Shown: positions 57,725-64,000 of the stretch, in pieces
How the letters are laid out: each line of letters opens with the position of its first letter
Numbering within the stretch: the first letter of the stretch is position 1
Assembly: GCA_024364735.1 (NCBI GenBank)
Contig: JAGFNQ010008721.1
Location: 1 to 64,000 of the forward strand
Reading direction: 5' to 3'
Source: Boesenbergia rotunda
Taxonomy: Eukaryota; Streptophyta; Magnoliopsida; Zingiberales; Zingiberaceae
DNA length: 64,000 nucleotides
The notes under the pieces: model-generated
What the model was told of the DNA's origin: nothing
Database searches by the model: none
The model's input: only the letters and a program-made list of their open reading frames with translations
Position numbers and translations under genes: made by a program

Positions 57725-59430
57725 CAAATGACCAGACCCTCTTTTATACTCATCCCATGAATATGAAGAGGTTTTTGTCCCTTTAGCTTCCCTTCATTAA
57801 AGCTAATAAAGAGCACATCTTCTCATGTGACTCTTCAACTTCTCTCCATTCAATGAAGATAGACTTTTTCCTTTACCTTTATTATTAATTCATTAAAAAC
57901 TTTAATGAATTAATATCTCATGAGTTCCCGACCAGGCCTCTCGAGCTCCCGACCAGGTCTCCCAAGCTCCCGACCAGGTCTCCTGAAGCATCGTGTCCTT
58001 AGTGTGTGACCCAATAGGTTCTCATAACGTTGGCAATGTGCTTAAACCGTTTTAGACACATAAGCAATGAGCGGCATCTAGCAATGTATCATTGCTACCA
58101 AAGTAACAAAAAAGTCGAGATCTGACTTAACCTCCGTGACTAGGATAATGTATGATCTTGTCCTTCTATCCTTGATATCTAGATTGACCAATGAGGCATA
58201 GACTGTGTCATCCTCGATCAATCTTTATGTTTCTTGATCCCCAAGTAGACTCACTCAAATAAATGAGCTCAATATCTCATATTGACTCATTTGAGCATGA
58301 CCATGCGTTTTAATAGTCCTACTAGATTAAGGAGCCCACAGATATCACTCCCGTCATATGGGAGGGATAGATCACATCTACATCACTCACATCCCTCTGC
58401 ATAATTCATTACATACCCAGTGATCACATTTATAGTCCACCATGTTACAGGTGACGTTTGATGATACCAAAGTATACAACTCCTTATGTAGGGAACCGTA
58501 GTGACTTCAGGTCTAAGGACTATTCATACTAATAGTCACATGAGAAATTTTATAACACTCATATGACAATCTATGAAACTTTCTCATGGCGGGTCAATTC
58601 AGTATACATTCTCTAATGTATACCCATGAGTCAACTTGATATCACATATCCATGACTTATGAGCTCAAGTCATCAATTGACCTACATGCTAGTCTTCATG
58701 CATTAATATTGTCCTTGAATATTAATGCTTGACTAGGAATGACTTAGTGTAGTGTTCTTTATATTATCTCACTATCGATTCAATCAATCGATATGATATA
58801 GATAAGAACCTACTACCCAAGGACATTATTATACTTAGTTATTTGGCACGAGTATAAAATAAGTATAATAACCAAACATGTATTTATTAATGATAGAATA
58901 TGATACAAAAAGTCCCTAGTCAATCATCACATAATTGGCTCTAAGGTTCCTACTAACATTGTCTTCCCAAGATAAGGATCTAGTCAGGGCCTCAGCTTAG
59001 ACATCCAAAATGACTCTAAGCTGGACCACGCTTACAGTCCCACTGGGACTCGTTTTCACTAGATCTCTCTCCTTCAATGATTTACCTTAGTTACCATTTA
59101 CAGATTTACTCAACTTCTTGACCCATCATGTCTTCTTGCCAGATGCCCCATATAGACTTCAGCCGGCTGTCAGGTCTTGCTGACCTAGCTAGACTTCTGG
59201 CCAGGTATCACCCTATCAGGACTTTAACCAGTTATCAGGCCCCGCAGACCCAACTGGACTTCCTATCAGGTATCAATCTACTTGGGCTTCAGCTTGGTGT
59301 TAAGTTCTAAACCTTTTAATCCTACACAGTTGGTAACAAAGTTAGACAAACAACACATCTAACTTTGACATTTTATGATATATCAAAATTTGAGTTTTGA
59401 CTAGTAGTGCAACCTGTACCAACAACTTGT

Positions 59431-59930
59431 GCTTGGGCAGCGCCCCATGCACTATCAGAATCCTTCGCTGCTTCTCAGTACGCCTTGCGCACATGTCTGG
59501 GTCGGACATTTGTCAAGTATGCCTCCTACATAACTTGGTCTTTAGATAGCACCCTGCACACTGCCAGAATCCTTGTAGCTACTTAGCATGCCTTACGCAC
59601 ACGCTCGGCTCAGACATTTGCCAATTTTAGCCCCTGCATGATTTGGGCTTGAGCAGTGCCCCGCACACTGCCGCATCCATTGCTTTTTGGCATGCCTAGC
59701 GCACATATCACGCCCTCTGGATTGTTAAGTCTGCCTCCTGCAAGACTTGGACTTGGACAACACCCCGCGTGCTATCGTTCTGTTGCTGGGCATGCCTTGC
59801 ACACATGCTAGGCCAATTGGATTGCCAAGTCTTTTTCCTACAAGACTTGGGCTTGGACAATCCTCGTGTGCTATCCAAATTCGTCGCATCTTTGCTTGTG
59901 GCGCGTCCTTAGAGCCGGTCCTTATTGTCT
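59431..59930. repeat. Degenerate tandem array (right part)
   Basis: Continues the array of 49560-50687 with the same phrase order (gcttgggcagcgccccatgc, gcgcacatgtctgg, catttgtcaagtatgcctcc). The family C insertion split it, as the acttgt duplication shows. It ends near 59905, where gcgtccttagagccggtcc begins different sequence. Confidence 0.75.
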
Positions 59931-60311
59931 AAAGGTCATGGGCGAAATTATAAATTATGCCCTAATTTTATTTTCTAAATATTTTTTTTATTAATTTTAT
60001 TGATCGAATACATTTCCAATCATATATCAAAACACAATAATTTAGAACTATGCAAATAATTATATCCTTGCTTCGATAATCATTTATGGAATCAAAATGC
60101 TGACAGTTTACAAGAAGGATAAGGCATATACATACATATATATAATCTTCTAAATGTTGATAGTAACAAGCACGTTCCAGCTCTTCCCTCCGTCTAAATG
60201 ATGATGTTTATCATCAGCTAGAAAGGCAGGGAAATTCAGATTATGGAGCATATGAAGGCTTGTTTACTTATTTCTAATTTCATATCATGCTTATATAAAT
60301 AAGAATCTCAC
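59931..60311. other. AT-rich non-coding DNA
   Basis: No domain, repeat boundary or exon was identified. It leads into the splice donor side of the exon-like segment at 60312. Confidence 0.45.
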
Positions 60312-61690
60312 CTTCTAGCTTCCTCATTTCAAAGTTTAGCATCATATTCCTTGCATGGGGGGTATTTCGGTAGACTTGAAGGATCACAGGGAAAAGGCTT
60401 TGTACTGAAGAACTGAAAAGAGAACCAACTAAATGTCAGCTCTAAGAGATTAGGATTTCAAAGAACTAGGAATTAGGAATTATCAGAATACTGTTAATTG
60501 CTATTATGGACCTAACAAATTTGAAAAAAATATGAGTTATAAACAAAGAAAAAAAGAAGTTAAAACGTTTCAGAATCAACACTAATTCTATGGTGAAATG
60601 TCATTGATTATGCATGACCCTCCTATAGAAGATCCATAATTTAATATGCTTAATTAAACCAGAACGGGATTAGCCCAATAGACAATGCAACTCAACAAAT
60701 TCACCCGTTAGGAGTTCTACAATTCCGTTTCAGTTTCAACCACAAGTGAATTCATTGTTAAAACAGTACATGAATCATCCAAATGCTATACAAGGAAAAA
60801 AAACAGCATTCATCAACTGTCAGTGAAAAACAATATTTAAGGAATACCAAATGACAGTGTAAAATAAAGAACCCAAACATATTTAAGGAATACAATATTT
60901 AAGGGATGCAACATGGACTTTATCCCTTGCACGTATCTAATGCTCTGTGTACTTTGGCAAGTGGCAACTATATACAGAACCCAAACATAGAAATCCATCT
61001 ATGATGCGACGCAATCTGATTCCTTCCAGGAATGTTTTAGTGGTTAAAACAATAAACATAAAGGCCTTAACCAGATAGTTTTGGCCTATAGCTAAAGATC
61101 TCAGCACAACATGTCAACATGGTAGGTAAACTACTTATGTTCAGCAAAATTATGAATATGGTCTCATAGTTCTTTGTATGTCTATCTAGAAGTAAAACTG
61201 TAAAAGAACATCAAATGATTATTGGAGAAAAAAAGTCAACAAGAACACAAAAAAAAACTCCAGATCTGATGAACAACAGATGCAACCTTTGAATCCCCAA
61301 AACCGGATTAGTGTACTGAAAAAATAACAGATCTGAAGCACTTACGTAATCCGTTGGTCTGTTCCCCTTTTTGCAGGAAGACTGCCGCAGTGCCGCTCAA
61401 GACAGTCGGCGTTAGCGAGGGACTTCGGCGAGGACGCCGAGGAGAATCAGAGGCCAGAGGGCGAGAGGCAGTGCACGCTAGGGTTTTCGGATCGTCGGCG
61501 TTTGAGGGATTAGAGAGAGAGATCGGCGGCGTTTGAGGGATTAGAGAGATAGAGATCGGCGACGATTGAGGGATTAGAGAGAGAGACAGAGAGATCGGCG
61601 TTTGAGGGAGGGTTAGGGAGAGATAAAACCTATATATATATATATATATATATATAGGCGTTTGAGGGAGGGTTAGGGAGAGATAAAACC
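60312..61690 (-). pseudogene. Probable host-gene remnant: 5' leader exon and one coding exon
   Basis: On the minus strand, about 61690-61350 looks like a plant 5' leader. It has CT-rich tandem repeats of the ctctctaatccctcaaacgc type, then gaaaaccctagcg, and ends near 61346 with attac|gtaagt. A 93 bp exon at 60404-60312 is bounded by cttcag and gtgag. Its best frame reads KPFPCDPSSLPKYPPC, then KEYDAKL, a TGA, and NEEARR. The TGA stands where CGA would keep the frame open. I do not recognise the protein. Between the exons only T-rich intron-like DNA was seen. It may be a decayed gene or the 5' part of one cut off on the left by repeats. Confidence 0.45.
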
Positions 61691-61693
61691 TAT
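61597..61693. repeat. Duplicated 37 bp segment around a (TA)n run
   Basis: The segment starting ggcgtttgagggagggtt and ending ataaaacctat occurs at 61597-61633 and again at 61657-61693, in the same orientation, with a TA run between. The second copy abuts the TG of the next LTR. Confidence 0.9.
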
Positions 61694-62486
61694 TGATCCG
61701 GGCGTATGATTTTTAGAAGGATCAGGAGCTCGGTCGGGTTCAATTGCTTATCTAAACCGGTAGTGAACAGGCCAGGCTAAAGGGTCACCCGGAGCTCGGG
61801 ATACTCGAGGTCGGTCGCCCGGGGTCGGGCACCCGGGGTCGTTCACCCGAGGTCCGGACGCTCGGGACGGTCACCCGAGGTCGGACGCTCGGGGTCGATC
61901 ACCCGAGGTCAGGACCTCGGGTCGTCATCCGAGGTCAGGACGCTCGAGGTCGGTCATTCGAGGTCAGGACACTCGGGGTCGGTCACCCGAGGCCGGGCAC
62001 TCGGGTCGGTCATCCGAGGTCGGCCCCTCCAAGTCTGTCGTCCGAATCCAGGTACTCGTGACTACACGAGGACGGCCGAACAATTATGAGCCTTTCTTAT
62101 CAAATATTCAGAAGATAATCCCCTCCCCCGGCATAATTATTGTCTGTCAGAGCCGCCAGGAGTTAAGGAGGGACAGACGAGATATCTTAGGCGAAGTGTC
62201 AGGCGGCTATGGCAGTCTCATAGCATTAATGCAGCTGTAGCTATCGCCATCTGCCAATTGATCCTCCATTAATGAGATTTGCTAGCCCTGACACAGCAGG
62301 GAGTTGCCCCTCCCCTATATAAACCCCCCATATGGCTCTGTAAAAGGGATCGCTGTCATTTTGCAACCACTCCACCATATTGAGAGTTCTGTTTTGGTCC
62401 GACCTCCCAAGCTAGAGCAGACCGGGTCGGCCTGATTAGACTGAGTCATCCGAAGGAGAACCGATCCTCGCTCGTCGACAGGATCA
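61694..62486 (+). repeat. 5' LTR of a second Tat-lineage element
   Basis: It starts TGATCC and ends GGATCA, perfect inverted ends. A GC-rich tandem repeat of about 29 bp (cacccgaggtcggacgctcggggtcg type) fills roughly 61780-62040. A TATA box, tatataaa, is at 62316-62323. The LTR is followed at once by tttggcaccgtctgtggga (62489-62507), the Tat-type leader and primer site. The 3' LTR lies beyond the window, so no target duplication can be checked; the left flank is cctat. Confidence 0.85.
61780..62040 (+). repeat. GC-rich short tandem repeat in the LTR
   Basis: Repeats of about 29 bp built on cacccgaggtcgggacgctcgg, with variable lengths and substitutions, upstream of the TATA box in the presumed U3 region. 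Confidence 0.8.
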
Positions 62487-62531
62487 AATTTGGCACCGTC
62501 TGTGGGAATCTCGCCTGATCGAGAGCTGAAG

Positions 62532-64000
62532 ATGAGTGAATCCAACCGGGTGACTGTTACTCTTTCACAGGAAGACTTGGAGCTGCTAATAGAAGCTAGA
62601 GTCAGGAAACTGGCGGAGGCACAGCAAGCGGCTGCTCGACCCGCTCATCCGGGCTCGCCCGAGCAAACTGCTCGGGTGGGCACCGAAGGAGGGGTTCGAC
62701 AAGATGAGAGTCCTCACTTCCACCGGGCGCTATTCGGCCCGGCTGAGGGAGCAGGGCAATCAGACCCTCACGAAGCTACATCCAGTCATACCAGAGCTAA
62801 CAAAGGGAAGGCTCCCCTTGTGTCAACCCCGACTGAGCACACAGGGTTCCCCTTCTCCAGCCAAGTCTTGAACGAGCCACTGCCCAAGCATTTCAAACCC
62901 CCATCCATCGCTGAATACGGAGGGGCTACTGATCCTGAAGAGCATCTAAAGAAATTTGAGAATGCCTCGATGCTGCATCAGTACCCCGATGGTGTCAAGT
63001 GCCGGGCCTTCCTGACCACTCTAGCCGGGCCGGCCCAGCGATGGTTTGACAGACTCCCAGAGGGATCGATCAAGGACTTCTCCAATTTCAAGAAACTGTT
63101 CCTGCAGCATTTTGCCAGTAGCAGGAGACATCACAAGACCAGCTTAAACTTGTTCACCATGAAGCAGGGCTCCAAAGAACCCTTGAAAGCCTACATCAAG
63201 AGGTTTAACCAAGTTGCGTTGGATGTGCCCACTGCTACGTCCGAGGTACTGGTCAGCGCCTTCGCGCAGGGCTTACAAGAGGGCGAGTTCTTCAGATCCT
63301 TGATCCGAAAACCTCCGAAGGACTTTGAAAGCCTTCTGGGGAAAGCCAGTAAATACGTAGATGTTGAGGAAGCACAAGCCGCCAGGCGGCCGGAGGTTAG
63401 ACCTGCACCCGAGAATCCTCAGCAACATCAGAGAAATGTATCTCCTGGGGGGCCCCTCAGAAGCCCCAGAGCTATGGGACACCGACCAGGAGTCGAGAGG
63501 GGAATAGTCCAGCAAGTGGCCCAGGGCTGCTTCCCGTCCAGGTGGCAGCCCTATTGTTCCTTCCATAACAGCCACACGCACGATCTTCAGGACTGCTGGC
63601 AGGCCGGCAGAGGTCGGGGCCGCGCCAGTCGGGGAAGTCCAAAAGGAGCTCCCCAAGGAGGTGGTCGAGGCCGGGGAAGAACGTCACCAAGCCAACCCGA
63701 GCCCCCGGCTCGACCAACCGCTTCTGCAGCCAGACAGCTGTTCCAGACCCCCAACTCCACCGAGAACAGGAATGCTAGCGAAGAGCAAGCCAATCAACAA
63801 AATGCAGTGCATGGATCCATCAACGTGATTTCCGGAGGCCCCACCTATGGAGATTCCAATAGAGCCCGGAAATCACAGGTTAGGCGGCTCGATATCTACC
63901 AAGTGGGCTGCAGTTCCGCCCAAGCTCAGGGGCCGCAGATCAGTTTCGGCCCTTCAGACTTACAAGGAATAGAAGTACCTCATGAGGATGCCCTGGTCAT
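62532..64000 (+). CDS. Gag (start of gag-pol) of a Tat-lineage retrotransposon, open to the window end
   Basis: An uninterrupted frame of 489 codons starts at ATG 62532, about 45 bp after the LTR, and runs off the right edge. The N-terminal MSESNRVTVTLSQEDLELLI region is followed by a low-complexity linker. The gag core comes next (PLPKHFKPPSIAEYGGATDP, HLKKFENASMLHQYPDG, FLTTLAGPAQRWFDRLPEGS, FSNFKKLFLQHFASSRR, LKAYIKRFNQVALDVP, FAQGLQEGEFFRSL), typical of the Retrotrans_gag family. A knuckle-like YCSFHNSHTHDLQDCW (C-x2-H-x4-H-x4-C), a Gly/Arg-rich RGRGRASRG tract and the INVISGG motif at the start of the protease region follow. No stop codon is present, so the element may be young and possibly intact. 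It is a different family from the copy at 11.5 kb, judging by its LTRs. Confidence 0.93.
   Translation, partial: MSESNRVTVTLSQEDLELLIEARVRKLAEAQQAAARPAHPGSPEQTARVGTEGGVRQDESPHFHRALFGPAEGAGQSDPHEATSSHTRANKGKAPLVSTPTEHTGFPFSSQVLNEPLPKHFKPPSIAEYGGATDPEEHLKKFENASMLHQYPDGVKCRAFLTTLAGPAQRWFDRLPEGSIKDFSNFKKLFLQHFASSRRHHKTSLNLFTMKQGSKEPLKAYIKRFNQVALDVPTATSEVLVSAFAQGLQEGEFFRSLIRKPPKDFESLLGKASKYVDVEEAQAARRPEVRPAPENPQQHQRNVSPGGPLRSPRAMGHRPGVERGIVQQVAQGCFPSRWQPYCSFHNSHTHDLQDCWQAGRGRGRASRGSPKGAPQGGGRGRGRTSPSQPEPPARPTASAARQLFQTPNSTENRNASEEQANQQNAVHGSINVISGGPTYGDSNRARKSQVRRLDIYQVGCSSAQAQGPQISFGPSDLQGIEVPHEDALV

Larger units (their letters stand above)
51573..58958 (-). mobile_element. Solo LTR, 1.63 kb, carrying a nested gag-only element
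   Basis: It starts tgtagggctctcccgaagg and ends ggttcctactaaca, with a perfect 5 bp target-site duplication ttgtc (51568-51572 and 58959-58963). Without the nested element and one copy of its target duplication it is 51573-51971 plus 57730-58958, 1628 bp. It has no coding capacity. Read on the minus strand it begins TGTTAGTAGGAACCTTAGAG, like copia-type LTRs. A run of about 30 C (51864-51893) and one of 15 G (51941-51955) lie near the nested insertion. Confidence 0.88.
50694..59424 (-). mobile_element. LTR-like element, family C, carrying nested insertions
   Basis: On the plus strand it starts ataggactaatgcatgtgag and ends gtgcaacctgtaccaaca. It is flanked by a 6 bp direct repeat, acttgt (50688-50693 and 59425-59430). 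Removing the nested solo LTR and one copy of its target duplication leaves 50694-51572 plus 58964-59424, 1340 bp, against 1325 bp for the copy at 37587-38911. Both copies carry the gtgagagg..ggggtgaatca phrase near one end and a gtgcaa..ctg.acc.aca phrase at the other. It split a tandem array. Confidence 0.8.

Noticed and set aside
1..64000. A novel defence system, biosynthetic cluster or viral genome
   Set aside because: All coding signals resolve to known plant transposon families or to the ACX3 and CSN7 genes; no cluster of unknown intact genes exists.

Overview
This window is eukaryotic nuclear DNA from a flowering plant with a repeat-rich genome. Both recognisable host genes are plant genes with GT-AG introns, and nearly everything else is plant transposable elements. 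Those elements are Ty3/gypsy Tat lineage, Ty1/copia, RTE-type LINE, CACTA, a TRIM and a SINE. A monocot is plausible because the first ACX3-like exon is very GC-rich, but the species cannot be placed from sequence alone. There is no sign of bacterial, organellar or CRISPR content.

Layout. 1-1.1 kb: decayed Tat integrase. 2.4-2.7 kb: a tRNA-derived SINE. 3.2-6.2 kb: a 3.0 kb solo LTR. 6.2-9.7 kb: antisense remains of copia pol, interrupted by a complete 656 bp TRIM. 9.7-11.5 kb: AT-rich DNA ending in a (TA)n tract. 11.5-19.8 kb: a Tat-lineage LTR element with both LTRs but no gag or protease; it carries a 10 x 68 bp tandem array and a decayed antisense extra ORF. 20.4-34.8 kb: a 14.4 kb CACTA transposon (TTA target duplication) with broken TNPD and TNPA genes, two nested LTR insertions and a candidate captured host-gene fragment. 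35.6-39.8 kb: LTR pieces and copia remnants.

40.0-48.4 kb is the gene island. It holds exon 1 of an ACX3-type acyl-CoA oxidase, a 5'-truncated antisense LINE, and a COP9 signalosome subunit 7 (CSN7) gene. CSN7 lacks only its N-terminus, exactly where a single N sits in the assembly. Two 40-46 bp insertions derived from the 3' tail of the LINE family lie in this part.

49.5-59.9 kb is a degenerate tandem array split by a three-deep nest. A gag-only copia-type element lies inside a solo LTR, which lies inside a 1.34 kb LTR-like element with unusual termini. Each level is closed by its own target-site duplication. 60.3-61.7 kb holds a probable gene remnant on the minus strand. 61.7-64.0 kb is the 5' LTR and an intact gag of another Tat-lineage element that runs off the window.

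The host genes do not form a pathway here: ACX3 acts in peroxisomal beta-oxidation and CSN7 in the COP9 signalosome. The main biology of the window is nested transposition, exon capture and element decay. Boundaries were set by hand from terminal motifs and target-site duplications. No database search was possible.
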